Counted from the first letter of the stretch, positions 1 to 8,766 are shown. The stretch: DNA of 64,000 nucleotides from Bdellovibrio reynosensis (GCF_022814725.1 NZ_CP093442.1:3410001-3474000); one strand, 5' to 3'. Program-made: numbers and translations. The notes: generated by a model not told the origin, from the letters alone.

Positions 1-1389
1 CTCATCACCAAGATGAATGATATCTCAACAGCCTACGATGAATTCCGCGACATCAATCCGCTCGAGTATCCGTTAAAGTCGATTTATCTTTATATTCTGG
101 TTTTGATGACTTTCGTGATCTTGTTAGCAGCGACGTGGTTTGGATTCTATCTAGCTAAACAGCTTTCAATTCCCATCGTGCAGTTAGGTCGCGCCACCAG
201 ACGGGTCGCAGGCGGGGATTATACTCCATTGCAGATTCAAGCGGGTTCTGAAGAAATCAATGATTTGATTACAAGTTTTAACTCCATGACCGTCACCTTG
301 GAAAAAACATTGCAAGAGCTGGATCAACACGCCCGCTATACTGACACTGTTCTTCGTAACGTCAGTGCTGGCGTTATTTCGGTCGATGAACACGGGATTG
401 TCACCACTATTAATCGTCACGCGGCTCAGTTATTAAAAATTGACCCTGAAAAATTCATCGGTAAGTCCGTGCGTGAACTTCTGACCTTGGAATACTTCAG
501 AACTTTTGCAGAGTTGCAAAAGACCATGGTTGATCACAAGATCGAAAGTATTCAAAAAGAAATGCGCCTAAACGTTCAAGGTGAGGCCGTGCCTTTAATG
601 ATGAATCTTTCTTTGCTGAAGGATGAAAAAGGCCAAGAGATCGGTAAGATCTTGGTGTTCGACGATATGACTCCGATCGTGAATGCCCAACGTGCGGCAG
701 CTTGGACTGAGGTGGCTCGTCGTATTGCCCATGAAATTAAAAATCCTTTAACACCCATTAAACTTTCTGCAGAACGGCTGCAAAGAAAGTTCGGTACAAG
801 CATCACGGATCCGGCATTCAGTGAATGTACGACGATGATAGTAAAACAAGTGGATGGATTAAAAAATCTAGTGAACGAGTTCAGCAACTTTGCGCGCTTA
901 CCGCAAGCTCGCCCGGTGGTTGCAAATCTTAACGGTGTGGTTGATGAATCATTACGTCTTTATCGCCAAGCCCACCCGAACATCCGCTTTGATTTTGCCA
1001 AAGATGAAGAGCTTCCTGATTTCAAATTTGACCCCGAACAAATCCAACGGGTTTTAGTAAATCTTGTGGATAACTCGGTGTCTGCTGTGGCTAAAGAGCA
1101 ACAACCGGCCGTGAAAATCATGACTCAGTACGACAGAGACATCAAAACCGTGCGCCTGACGGTGGCTGATAATGGGGAAGGTATCCCTGCGGCGGATAGA
1201 AGTCGTATTTTTGAGCCATACTACTCTACAAAAGATGGCGGAACTGGGCTAGGCTTAGCGATCGTTAAACGGATCATTGAAGATCACAGTGGTTTTATCC
1301 GCGCCACCGCCAACGAACCTAGAGGCGTAAAAATGGTCATCGAAATGCCAGTGAACGAAGTCGATGCGTGGAAACCCGCAGGTGAATAG
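1..1389 (+). CDS. ntrY: NtrY-like sensor histidine kinase, 5' end outside window
   Basis: C-terminal part of a membrane sensor kinase of the NtrY type. The frame is open to the first base, so the true start lies upstream. Visible in order: a transmembrane helix (about codons 25-50), a HAMP linker, a PAS domain (about 110-215), a HisKA dimerisation domain with the phospho-acceptor His in RIAHEIKNPLTP, and a HATPase_c domain with N box (NLVDNS), G1 box (DNGEGIP) and G2 box (GTGLGLAI). All catalytic boxes look intact. It lies 12 bp upstream of an NtrX-like regulator, its presumed partner. NtrY/NtrX systems are linked to nitrogen, redox or envelope signals in other proteobacteria; the signal here is not evident. 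Confidence 0.9.
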   Translation, partial: LITKMNDISTAYDEFRDINPLEYPLKSIYLYILVLMTFVILLAATWFGFYLAKQLSIPIVQLGRATRRVAGGDYTPLQIQAGSEEINDLITSFNSMTVTLEKTLQELDQHARYTDTVLRNVSAGVISVDEHGIVTTINRHAAQLLKIDPEKFIGKSVRELLTLEYFRTFAELQKTMVDHKIESIQKEMRLNVQGEAVPLMMNLSLLKDEKGQEIGKILVFDDMTPIVNAQRAAAWTEVARRIAHEIKNPLTPIKLSAERLQRKFGTSITDPAFSECTTMIVKQVDGLKNLVNEFSNFARLPQARPVVANLNGVVDESLRLYRQAHPNIRFDFAKDEELPDFKFDPEQIQRVLVNLVDNSVSAVAKEQQPAVKIMTQYDRDIKTVRLTVADNGEGIPAADRSRIFEPYYSTKDGGTGLGLAIVKRIIEDHSGFIRATANEPRGVKMVIEMPVNEVDAWKPAGE

Positions 1390-1401
1390 AAAGAGGTCAT
1401 C

Positions 1402-2775
1402 ATGACTCACGAAACTAAAATTCTAATTATTGATGATGAAGCTCCCATCCGTGATGTGATGTCTGCGGCTTTAAAGGACGAAGGCTATCAAGTTTCATTA
1501 GCTCATGACGGAGAGTCAGGTTTAGCAGCTGTTCGCGATGTGCAACCGGATGTTGTGTTTTTAGATATCTGGATGCCAGGTAAGTACGACGGTATCGAAG
1601 TTCTTACTCGCGCAAGACAAGAGTTTCCCCACGTGGAATTTGTGATGATTTCTGGTCACGGGACTATTGAAACTGCGGTGAAGGCGACAAAACTTGGCGC
1701 TTGGGACTTTATTGAAAAGCCGCTTTCAATGGATAAGATCCTGATTGTGATTTCAAACATCATCAGCTACCAACAACAAAAAGAAGAAAAAGTTTTGTTG
1801 TTAAATAAACTTAGAAAATCCATCGCCCTTATCGGTGAAGCGTCTTCGATTGTGCAAACAAAACAAATCATCGCGCGTGTGGCACCAACCAATTCTTGGA
1901 TTTTAATCCAAGGTGAAGCGGGCACTGGAAAAGAGCTCGTAGCCCAAAACATTCACTATATGAGCGCTAGGGCCAGCCGTCCGTTCGTTGAAATCAACTG
2001 CGGCGGTATTCCTGAAGATTTGCTTGATAGCGAAGTATTCGGAATCGAAAAGGGCGCTATGCCAGGTGTGGACCGCACGAAAAAAGGGAAGCTTGATTTA
2101 GCCCAAGGCGGAACTTTATATATCGCAGAAATCGCGGATATGAATATGGCGACGCAAACAAAGCTTCTAAGTTTCCTTGACGACAAAAAATACACTCGCG
2201 TCGGTGGTGCAGAGTTCATTGAAAACGACGTGCGCGTGATTGCAGCCTCTTCTAAAGACTTAGAAAAAGAAGTTAAAGAAGGCCGCTTCCGCGAAGATCT
2301 TTACTATCGCTTGAACGTGATTCCTTTCCGCATTCCTGCCTTACGTGAACACCCAGAAGACATTCCAGTATTGGTGTCTTTCTTCTCGGACAACGTATCC
2401 CGTGAAAGCGGTTATCCGAAAAAGGCCTTCTCTGAACAAGCCATTGAAAAGTTGCTCGCGTATCAGTGGACAGGCAATGTGCGCGAACTTAAAAACTTTA
2501 TTGAGCGTGTATACATTCTAACTCCTGGCGAGTTTGTAGATGTGCACGATGTGCGCTTTGCGGGTCTTATCGATAAGGAAGATGAAAAGGCCGTAGAAAT
2601 GCAGGATCTTTCCACTTTCCGCGAAGCTCGTGCGCAATTTGAAAAAGATTATTTATTACGTAAAATTTCCGAAAATAGCGGCAACATCAGTAAAACAGCT
2701 GAAGTGATTGGTTTAGAAAGAAGTTATCTTCATAGAAAAATCAAAGCCTACGGAATTGATACAAAAGACAACTAA
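1402..2775 (+). CDS. ntrX: NtrX-like AAA+ response regulator with degenerate GAFTGA loop
   Basis: Response regulator of 457 aa. It has a receiver domain with acidic pocket D11-D12 and phospho-acceptor D55 (VVFLDIWMPG), a sigma-54-activator AAA+ domain with Walker A GEAGTGKE at about residue 171, and a C-terminal Fis-type helix-turn-helix (NISKTAEVIGLERSYLHRKI). Two expected motifs are altered. The sigma-54 contact loop GAFTGA reads GAMPGV, and the Walker B region reads LYIAEI instead of the usual LFLDEI, so the first acidic residue is Ala. It may therefore act without sigma-54 remodelling, as described for some alphaproteobacterial NtrX proteins. The RBS AGAGG lies upstream of the ATG. It is co-transcribed with the kinase and only 20 bp precede proS. 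Confidence 0.9.
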   Translation: MTHETKILIIDDEAPIRDVMSAALKDEGYQVSLAHDGESGLAAVRDVQPDVVFLDIWMPGKYDGIEVLTRARQEFPHVEFVMISGHGTIETAVKATKLGAWDFIEKPLSMDKILIVISNIISYQQQKEEKVLLLNKLRKSIALIGEASSIVQTKQIIARVAPTNSWILIQGEAGTGKELVAQNIHYMSARASRPFVEINCGGIPEDLLDSEVFGIEKGAMPGVDRTKKGKLDLAQGGTLYIAEIADMNMATQTKLLSFLDDKKYTRVGGAEFIENDVRVIAASSKDLEKEVKEGRFREDLYYRLNVIPFRIPALREHPEDIPVLVSFFSDNVSRESGYPKKAFSEQAIEKLLAYQWTGNVRELKNFIERVYILTPGEFVDVHDVRFAGLIDKEDEKAVEMQDLSTFREARAQFEKDYLLRKISENSGNISKTAEVIGLERSYLHRKIKAYGIDTKDN

Positions 2776-2795
2776 AAGAACGGAAATAGACAGCT

Positions 2796-4535
2796 ATGAA
2801 ATGGTCCAAATCCCATATCTATACTATGAAAGAAGCTCCTTCTGATGCTGAAATCATCAGCCACAAATTATTGATCCGTGGCGGATTCATGAAGAAGCTA
2901 GCGCCCGGTATTTTTACCTATGGCAACTTGGGTTTGCGTGCGATTCGTAAATTTGAAAACATCATCCGTGATGAGCTTAATAAAAGAAACTGCCTGGAAG
3001 TTCTAATGCCTATGGTTCACCCGCGCGAATTGTGGGAAGAAACCGGCCGTTGGAATGAAATGGGCGATGGTCTTTTGAAATTCCAAAACCGCAATAAACA
3101 TTGGTTCTGCTTGGGTGCAACCCACGAAGAAGCAATCACAGATTATGTTCGTAACGATCTAAAATCTTACCGTGATTTGCCAAAAAATATTTATCAAATC
3201 CAAACGAAGTACCGCGATGAAATCCGTCCACGTTTTGGTTTGATGCGCGGTCGTGAGTTCATCATGAAAGACGCTTACAGCTTCGATGCTGACCAAGCCG
3301 GCGCTCTGAAGGCTTACGATTCAATGTATGATGCTTACAAGGCGATTTTTGATCGTTTGAACTTAAATTATCGCATCGTACAAGCGGATGCGGGTAATAT
3401 CGGTGGATCACAAACCCATGAATTCCAGTTGTTGGCGGACGCGGGCGAGGATGCGCTTTTAGTATCTGATACGACAGACTTTGCGGCCAACGTGGAAGTG
3501 TGCCCAGCGATCGATGCTGAGCCACACGTTAGCAAAGAGACTGAATTAAAACCGCTAGAAAAGTTTGCAACTCCGGGCGCAAAAACAATTGCGGATCTAG
3601 AAAAGCTAACAGGCATTGCAGCGAAAGAGCTGGTTAAAACTTTATACTTCAGCGGCAACGAAGGTTTTGATCCTAAAGACAAATCCCTCAAAGCCTTTGC
3701 AGTCTTGTTGCGCGGTTCTGATGAAGTAAATCCAGTTAAAGTTAAAAACATGCTGGGTATGACAAATCCTCCGCTGATGTTGACTGACGATGAAGTTAAA
3801 GAAGTAACGGGGGCTTCACCGGGCTCCTGTGGACCTGTGGGCTTGCATATTCCTGTTTACATGGATAACGGGGTTGAAGGTCTTAAGAATTTCATCGTGG
3901 GTGCCAATGAAGACGGTTTCCACTTAAAGAACGTAAACCATGGACGTGATTTCAATATCACAAAAATTGGCGATCTTAGAATGGCTAAAGCTGGGGACAA
4001 AGACCCTCAATCCGGCGGTCGTTTGAAATCTTACCGCGGTATCGAAGTGGGTCACGTCTTCTATTTGGGTAAAAAGTATTCACAGAAAATGGGTGCTACC
4101 TTCCTTGATCAACAAGGTAAAGTTCAACCCTTTGAAATGGGTTGCTACGGTATCGGTGTGACTCGTACGGTTCAAGCGGCTATCGAACAGTCCCATGATG
4201 CAGATGGAATCATCTGGCCAAAATCGATTGCTCCATTCCATGTGCACATGTGTGTGCTTGATCCAAAAGATGCCCAGATCATGGCGAAAGCTGACGAATT
4301 CTATAATCAGTTAAACGCCCAAGGTATCGAAGTATTGATGGATGACAGAGACGAGCGTCCGGGTGTGAAGTTTAAAGACGCTGATTTGTTAGGTATGCCT
4401 GTTCGTATGGTTCTTGGTAAGCGCGGTCTTGATAATAACGAGATCGAAGTCGTAGAAAGAAAAACCAAAGAAATGAAGAAGGTTCATCCTGATAACTTGA
4501 TGTCAGAATTAAAATCACTTCTTGGTGTTAAGTAG
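2796..4535 (+). CDS. proS: Prolyl-tRNA synthetase, bacterial type
   Basis: Class II aminoacyl-tRNA synthetase that charges tRNA-Pro in the cytoplasm. The 579 aa match the long bacterial form (about 570 aa) with an inserted editing (INS/YbaK-like) domain between motifs 2 and 3. Seen: the N-terminal SDAEIISHKLLIRGGF segment, motif 2 around YRDEIRPRFGLMRGREF (about residues 140-155), an editing-domain stretch including KELVKTLYF and TGASPGSCGPVG, motif 3 (MGCYGIGVTR) and a C-terminal anticodon-binding domain with DDRDERPGVKFKDADLLG. It follows the ntrX-like gene by 20 bp and ends at an intrinsic terminator. Confidence 0.98.
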   Translation: MKWSKSHIYTMKEAPSDAEIISHKLLIRGGFMKKLAPGIFTYGNLGLRAIRKFENIIRDELNKRNCLEVLMPMVHPRELWEETGRWNEMGDGLLKFQNRNKHWFCLGATHEEAITDYVRNDLKSYRDLPKNIYQIQTKYRDEIRPRFGLMRGREFIMKDAYSFDADQAGALKAYDSMYDAYKAIFDRLNLNYRIVQADAGNIGGSQTHEFQLLADAGEDALLVSDTTDFAANVEVCPAIDAEPHVSKETELKPLEKFATPGAKTIADLEKLTGIAAKELVKTLYFSGNEGFDPKDKSLKAFAVLLRGSDEVNPVKVKNMLGMTNPPLMLTDDEVKEVTGASPGSCGPVGLHIPVYMDNGVEGLKNFIVGANEDGFHLKNVNHGRDFNITKIGDLRMAKAGDKDPQSGGRLKSYRGIEVGHVFYLGKKYSQKMGATFLDQQGKVQPFEMGCYGIGVTRTVQAAIEQSHDADGIIWPKSIAPFHVHMCVLDPKDAQIMAKADEFYNQLNAQGIEVLMDDRDERPGVKFKDADLLGMPVRMVLGKRGLDNNEIEVVERKTKEMKKVHPDNLMSELKSLLGVK

Positions 4536-4563
4536 TAAGAAACTGTTAATTGAAATTTAAAAA

Positions 4564-4589
4564 GGGGAGTCATCGACTCTCCTTTTTTT
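4564..4589 (+). terminator. Intrinsic terminator after proS
   Basis: A GGGGAGTC/GACTCTCC stem with a 3-nt loop is followed by seven T residues. It closes the ntrY-ntrX-proS unit. Confidence 0.85.
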
Positions 4590-4818
4590 ATTAAGATCCT
4601 TTGTGCTTGCGCCTACTTTTAATTCACAAAATAAAACTGAAAAGATACAGACTAAACACCGTTGTCTTTGTGATCCCTTTCATATGAAACTCCTTTTTCA
4701 CAACGATGGTTTGGAAAATTCCTGAATTGGTAATCTATTTTCCGTCATGAAGTTCTAGGCTGGTGTTGGTTAACGTCGATCGTAAGAAGTGATTTGTCTT
4801 CTGTGCAGTCAAGCCCAG

Positions 4819-4846
4819 TTGACCACAATTACGACAGGTCTACGAT
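4819..4846 (+). promoter_or_regulatory. Putative sigma-70 promoter for the L,D-transpeptidase gene
   Basis: TTGACC and TACGAT are separated by 16 bp, about 30 bp upstream of the strong RBS GGAGGAGG. The rest of the 290-bp gap (4590-4879) shows no gene. Confidence 0.4.
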
Positions 4847-4879
4847 TATAAATAGCTACCTTTCACGGAGGAGGGTCCA

Positions 4880-5575
4880 ATGAAAAAGTTCTTCTTGTTA
4901 TCTTTACTGCTGGTTTCAACATTGGGTGCAAATGCTGAGGAGTTGTCTTCGCAGCCACAACTTGACGATTTAATCTCACCTGATGAAATCGCAGAAGAGT
5001 TAGGTTTCCCGCGTACAGAGATGGGCGTTGATGTCCTGTCATATGACGATTTCTATAAATCAGAGGCCGCTGACTTTATTTCTGAATACCCGCTGGTTGT
5101 GATTATTAATAAATCAAACCGTGGGCCAACGGCGCAAACTTTGGTTATGTATGAAAATGGTTTCCAAACTAGTGTATGGCAGGTTTCAACCGGCCGCGAA
5201 AGATGGGAACTGGCTAAGAGTGGCAGAAGATACTTTAGTGCAACTCCAGTGGGTTATTTCTATCCTTACCAATTAGTGCGTAATCACTATTCCCACACCT
5301 GGAAAGCCAATATGGAATTTTCTGTATTCTTTAATGGTGGGGTGGCAGTGCATGCGACAACTCCTGATCACTATAAAGAATTAGGCACCCGAGCTTCTGG
5401 CGGCTGCGTAAGACTATTGAAGGAAAATGCAGAATACTTCTATAGACAAATTGAAGCCCACGGGAAGGGTCTCATGCCTGTGATTAAAAGAGACGGCACT
5501 GTTTCAAAAGATCGTTGGGGCAATCCAGTTCGTGCGATTAAGTGGAAAACCCTTATCGTAGTTATTAACGAATAA
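4880..5575 (+). CDS. Secreted L,D-transpeptidase (YkuD domain)
   Basis: Envelope enzyme of 231 aa expected to cross-link peptidoglycan or attach proteins to it via meso-diaminopimelate. The N-terminus MKKFFLLSLLLVSTLGANA is a classic Sec signal peptide. The YkuD catalytic core is visible: His158 (AVHATTP) and the nucleophile Cys176 in SGGCVRL. The residue two before the Cys is Gly, where many members have His (SHGC); E. coli YbiS-type enzymes also lack that His, so activity is plausible. The start is supported by GGAGGAGG 6 nt upstream. It has its own promoter candidate and a weak terminator, so it is probably monocistronic. Bdellovibrio uses several such enzymes to remodel its own and prey walls; the role of this copy is inferred only. 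Confidence 0.9.
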   Translation: MKKFFLLSLLLVSTLGANAEELSSQPQLDDLISPDEIAEELGFPRTEMGVDVLSYDDFYKSEAADFISEYPLVVIINKSNRGPTAQTLVMYENGFQTSVWQVSTGRERWELAKSGRRYFSATPVGYFYPYQLVRNHYSHTWKANMEFSVFFNGGVAVHATTPDHYKELGTRASGGCVRLLKENAEYFYRQIEAHGKGLMPVIKRDGTVSKDRWGNPVRAIKWKTLIVVINE

Positions 5576-5584
5576 ATCTTTAAA

Positions 5585-5611
5585 GCAGGGCCTTTTAATT
5601 ATAGGGCCTGC
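5585..5611 (+). terminator. Possible weak terminator after the L,D-transpeptidase gene
   Basis: GCAGG and CCTGC arms with a G-G mismatch and two further pairs enclose an AT-rich loop. The downstream T-tract (ATCTTTCT) is poor, so this is tentative. Confidence 0.35.
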
Positions 5612-5659
5612 ATCTTTCTACTTCTTGTTTGTCCACCTGATCTGTAATAAAAAGGGAAC

Positions 5660-6178
5660 ATGTCAAAGTCCCTTGCTGCTGAATTTCAATCCCATCAACA
5701 GTTATCCGCTGAAGGTCAGGATTTTCTAAAGCATTTAGAAAAATCCATTGCCCAGGATCTTTGGGAAAGTGCCGGAGGGCACTGGAGTTCTCAGTCCATC
5801 GAATTTTTCCGTAAAACAGCCATGGCGAAACTTTCTATGGGGGTCAGTGAAAGTGCTGGCCAAAGCTTTCCAGAGGCGTGGCAATCCGTTGTGCGCGATT
5901 TTCACAGTCAACAGTGCTGGGGTGAAAAACGACTTATAAAAAAGGAAATAAAACCCAAGACCGAAGAACAAAAAATTTTTTGGGAGCTGTTTTCCTACAT
6001 CTGGATTTTGATTCAAGCGATGCTCATCACCAAGACTGCTGTTTTTTATTTGGGAATTAAAGCCGCTGAAGAAGGAACCAGCGAAGGTCAGATCTATGTG
6101 ACTTTAGCACTGATATTTTCAGTGGTATCACTAAGTTGGTTCGGCTATCGAAAATACCGGAAAAATCACAAGGACTAA
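5660..6178 (+). CDS. Hypothetical protein with two C-terminal transmembrane helices
   Basis: Protein of 172 aa that I do not recognise. The first 110 residues are hydrophilic and mixed-charge with no evident motif. Two hydrophobic helices follow (about 112-133 and 145-162), ending in a basic tail (YRKYRKNHKD), so the N-terminal part probably lies in the cytoplasm. The start ATG is preceded by AAAAAGGGAAC. It ends 3 bp before the antiporter gene, so the two are very likely co-transcribed. It may be an accessory or regulatory partner of the transporter; this is inference from adjacency alone. Confidence 0.7.
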   Translation: MSKSLAAEFQSHQQLSAEGQDFLKHLEKSIAQDLWESAGGHWSSQSIEFFRKTAMAKLSMGVSESAGQSFPEAWQSVVRDFHSQQCWGEKRLIKKEIKPKTEEQKIFWELFSYIWILIQAMLITKTAVFYLGIKAAEEGTSEGQIYVTLALIFSVVSLSWFGYRKYRKNHKD

Positions 6179-6181
6179 AGA

Positions 6182-7024
6182 ATGCAATTGGTGTTGTGGC
6201 TAGTGGTGGGTTTGGTATTAGGTCCCTCGCTGCTTGGTATAACCATGCCTGCCTTCTTTAAGCCCTTATCATCCTTAGCCGGTGCATTGTTCTTAGCATT
6301 GGCTGGTTGGGAACTGCGGTTTCTAGATTTCAAGAACAACAAAAACTTCTATGCAAAGGTTTTCGTTGGCACTTTTATTTTTCCTTTCTTTTTTTCTTAT
6401 TTTTGTTTTCAGCAAAATTATTTCATTGGCCTTGCTTTAGCGATTTCGGCCCTACCTATAACGATTCAAATTCTTAAAGAAAAAGATCTGTATGAAACTG
6501 ACCTTGCAAGAAAAACCGTCACACTAGCAAGCCTCGTTGATATTTGTGCCTGGGCCGGGATGGCTTTTTTAATCCCCGCAAGCGACCTTCGTTCTTGGAT
6601 ATTATCTCACTGGGTGGTTTTGGCATTTTTCGCCGGGATCATCCTAGGGCATTTCTTTAATCGCGCAAAAAATATGCGAGCAATCTCATTGCAGAAATGG
6701 CTTCTCGCACCCTTGTTTTTTGCGGCCTTAGGATGGCAAATAGATCTTAAATCTTCATTTTCCTTTAAAGAATTTGCGAGTCTATTTTTGGTAGCCATTT
6801 TTGTAAAATTAGTTGGAACTTATGTCACTGCAAGATGGAGCGGTGAAAGCCACCGAGAGGCCCTTAACTTAGCATCTCTTTTAAATGCCCGCGGAGCCAT
6901 GGAAATTATTGCTGCAAACTTTGCCTATAATGCAGGTTTAATCAACGCTACCACTCTTTCAAGTTTGGTTTTAATCGGTATAACCACTTCATTTATCGCA
7001 GTAATTCTGGTCAAAAAAACATAG
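6182..7024 (+). CDS. Short CPA2/Kef-type cation:proton antiporter
   Basis: Integral membrane protein of 280 aa, hydrophobic throughout, with about 8-9 predicted helices. The signature near the C-terminus (LLNARGAMEIIAANFAYNAG) resembles the NTRG(L/M)xEL region of CPA2 (KefB/NhaP-like) antiporters, and LVDICAWAGMA resembles the conserved acidic helix of the family. At 280 aa it is shorter than usual (about 380 or more for the membrane domain) and has no cytoplasmic TrkA-N domain. The ORF starts with what looks like the second or third helix of longer homologues, so the upstream 172-aa gene could supply the missing part. Ion specificity cannot be read from the sequence. Confidence 0.75.
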   Translation: MQLVLWLVVGLVLGPSLLGITMPAFFKPLSSLAGALFLALAGWELRFLDFKNNKNFYAKVFVGTFIFPFFFSYFCFQQNYFIGLALAISALPITIQILKEKDLYETDLARKTVTLASLVDICAWAGMAFLIPASDLRSWILSHWVVLAFFAGIILGHFFNRAKNMRAISLQKWLLAPLFFAALGWQIDLKSSFSFKEFASLFLVAIFVKLVGTYVTARWSGESHREALNLASLLNARGAMEIIAANFAYNAGLINATTLSSLVLIGITTSFIAVILVKKT

Positions 7025-7072
7025 TTGTGGCTTGCTGTGTTGAACAGATTTGTCAGGATTCTGTTAGGGGTA

Positions 7073-7100
7073 TTGACCAAACTCTGTACGTCTCGATAAT
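7073..7100 (+). promoter_or_regulatory. Putative promoter of the pur operon
   Basis: TTGACC and GATAAT are separated by 16 bp. It gives a predicted start near 7107 and a leader of about 190-200 nt before purF. It is the best sigma-70-like match in the 284-bp gap. Confidence 0.5.
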
Positions 7101-7106
7101 TTCTGG

Positions 7107-7300
7107 ACTCACCAAACATTTTTTTAAAAGAGTATCCATGACTCAACGACTGTTACACAGATTGTTTGATAACGATAAGCCGGTCCATTGGCCCTCGAAA
7201 GGGCGTGCCAAGAGAAATGCGCTCGGATACCCGAAGTGTCAGCAAAATTTGAATATTATTTTTGAAAACGGAGTCTATATGACTCCGTTTTTTTTTGGAG
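7107..7300 (+). promoter_or_regulatory. Structured purF leader, candidate attenuator or riboswitch
   Basis: Region with no convincing gene between the antiporter and purF. It holds a hairpin TTGGC...GCCAA (7188-7211) capping GCCCT-CGAA-AGGGC, a small TCGG-ATAC-CCGA hairpin (7223-7234), and the terminator 7265-7296, whose T-run runs directly into the purF RBS GGAG (7297-7300). Because no promoter fits between the terminator and purF, purF must be transcribed through it. That implies regulated termination, perhaps by a purine-related ligand or a protein. I could not match it by eye to the purine, ZTP, PRPP/ykkC or THF riboswitch classes. Confidence 0.55.
7265..7296 (+). terminator. Intrinsic terminator abutting the purF ribosome binding site
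   Basis: CGGAGTC-TATAT-GACTCCG stem preceded by AAAA and followed by nine T. The RBS GGAG starts at the next base. The sequence GACTC, able to pair with the 5' arm, recurs upstream at 7106-7110 and 7140-7144, which are possible anti-terminator strands. Confidence 0.85.
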
Positions 7301-7308
7301 AATAGCCC

Positions 7309-8766
7309 ATGTGTGGAGTTGTTGGCCTTATCGGAGAAGACAGTGCCGGAGAAAAACTTTATCCCGCGCTATTCGCGTTACAACATCGTGGGCAGGATGC
7401 CGCGGGAATCTTAAGTTACGACTTTGATCGCTCGCAGTTTCATTTAGAAAAAGATTTGGGACTGGTCGAAGACGTGTTCAGTACGGAACGCCGTCTAAGA
7501 CTGAAGGGTTCTATGGCGTTGGGACACACCCGCTATTCAACCATCGGTACTGTCGACAAAGAAGACCTTCAGCCCTTGTTTCTAAGTTATCCCTACGGGA
7601 TGGGAATGATCCATAACGGGAACGTTACTAATTATGACGAAGTTGTCGACTACCTTCGCAACCGCAAATTGCGTTGGACATTCTCCCGCAATGATTTAGA
7701 AATTCTTTTGCACATGACGGCTGTGGGTTTGGCTTCACGCAAAGACACGGCTTCGTTATCTGAAAATCTAGCAGCTTCGATTAAAGAATTGTTAGAACAA
7801 GTTCATGGCGCTTACAGCGCTATCGCTATGTTGGCCGATCAAGGCATGTTTGCTTTCTGTGATAAAAACGGAATCAGACCTTTGCTTGTAGGCCGCAGAA
7901 AAAACGGAAACAAATACAGTTACTGCTTTGCCTCTGAAAAACAGGTTTTCTTTGGTTTAGGTTATGAATACTGGCGTGATCTAAAACCGGGGGAGCTAGT
8001 ATTCGTCGATAAAGATTTAAATTTGCATTCTTTCCTCCTCAGCGAAAAAAAGGCCCGTCCGTGCATGTTTGAATGGGTTTATTTTGCTGGCTCAGAAACA
8101 GAATGGCACGGTCGCCCTGTTTATGAGGTGCGATTAAATTTAGGGCGCATCTTGGCTGAAGAGTGCATGAAAAAAGGCTTGGATATAGATGTGGTGGCTC
8201 CGGTGCCTGACACTTCAAGAGCGGCTGCTTGCAGACTTGCCGAAGTCTTAGAAAAACCATACCGCGAAGTTTTAATTAAAAATCGCTACGTGCAACGCAG
8301 TTTCATCGTCAATCAGCCAGAGCTGCGCAAGATGATGGTGAATTTAAAACTTTCCCCGGTTGAAAGTGAAATTCGCGGTAAAAAAATTCTTCTAGTAGAC
8401 GACAGTATCGTGCGCGGAACTACATCAGCTCGCATTATTAGGTTACTTCGCGAAGCGGGTGCTGAAAAAGTTTATCTTGCCAGCACCTGTCCGCCCATTC
8501 GTCATCCTTGTTTTTATGGCATCGATTTCCCTGAAGGGGAATCTTTAGTGGCCTTTCAAAAAACAGAAGAAGAAGTGGCTAAAGTCCTCGAGGTCGACGG
8601 CCTCGTATTCTTACCTTTGAACAGATTAAAAGAAGGATTGGGTTTAGAAAGTCTTTGCAGTGCTTGCTTAGACGGTGATTACCCAGTTCCTGTTTCAACC
8701 GAAAACTTTCTTAAAACTCGCCAGGTCAATATCGGCGGAGATGGAAAAAAGGAGAACGCACTATGA
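7309..8766 (+). CDS. purF: Amidophosphoribosyltransferase
   Basis: First enzyme of purine synthesis: transfers glutamine amide nitrogen to PRPP to give phosphoribosylamine. 485 aa. The glutaminase nucleophile Cys2 follows the initiator Met directly (MCGVVGLIG), so there is no propeptide. ALQHRGQDAAGI and the NTN-hydrolase core follow, then the PRPP-binding loop ILLVDDSIVRGTTS at about residue 360. Cysteines in CPPIRHPC and LCSACLDGDYP match the Fe-S type seen in Bacillus-like enzymes, so a 4Fe-4S cluster is likely. It is the first gene of a nine-gene operon and overlaps purE by 4 bp (ATGA). Expression probably depends on the upstream leader terminator. Confidence 0.98.
   Translation: MCGVVGLIGEDSAGEKLYPALFALQHRGQDAAGILSYDFDRSQFHLEKDLGLVEDVFSTERRLRLKGSMALGHTRYSTIGTVDKEDLQPLFLSYPYGMGMIHNGNVTNYDEVVDYLRNRKLRWTFSRNDLEILLHMTAVGLASRKDTASLSENLAASIKELLEQVHGAYSAIAMLADQGMFAFCDKNGIRPLLVGRRKNGNKYSYCFASEKQVFFGLGYEYWRDLKPGELVFVDKDLNLHSFLLSEKKARPCMFEWVYFAGSETEWHGRPVYEVRLNLGRILAEECMKKGLDIDVVAPVPDTSRAAACRLAEVLEKPYREVLIKNRYVQRSFIVNQPELRKMMVNLKLSPVESEIRGKKILLVDDSIVRGTTSARIIRLLREAGAEKVYLASTCPPIRHPCFYGIDFPEGESLVAFQKTEEEVAKVLEVDGLVFLPLNRLKEGLGLESLCSACLDGDYPVPVSTENFLKTRQVNIGGDGKKENAL

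Noticed and set aside
7027-7305. 92-aa ORF before purF
   Set aside because: It covers the promoter, leader hairpins and terminator of the pur operon and has no recognisable motif.
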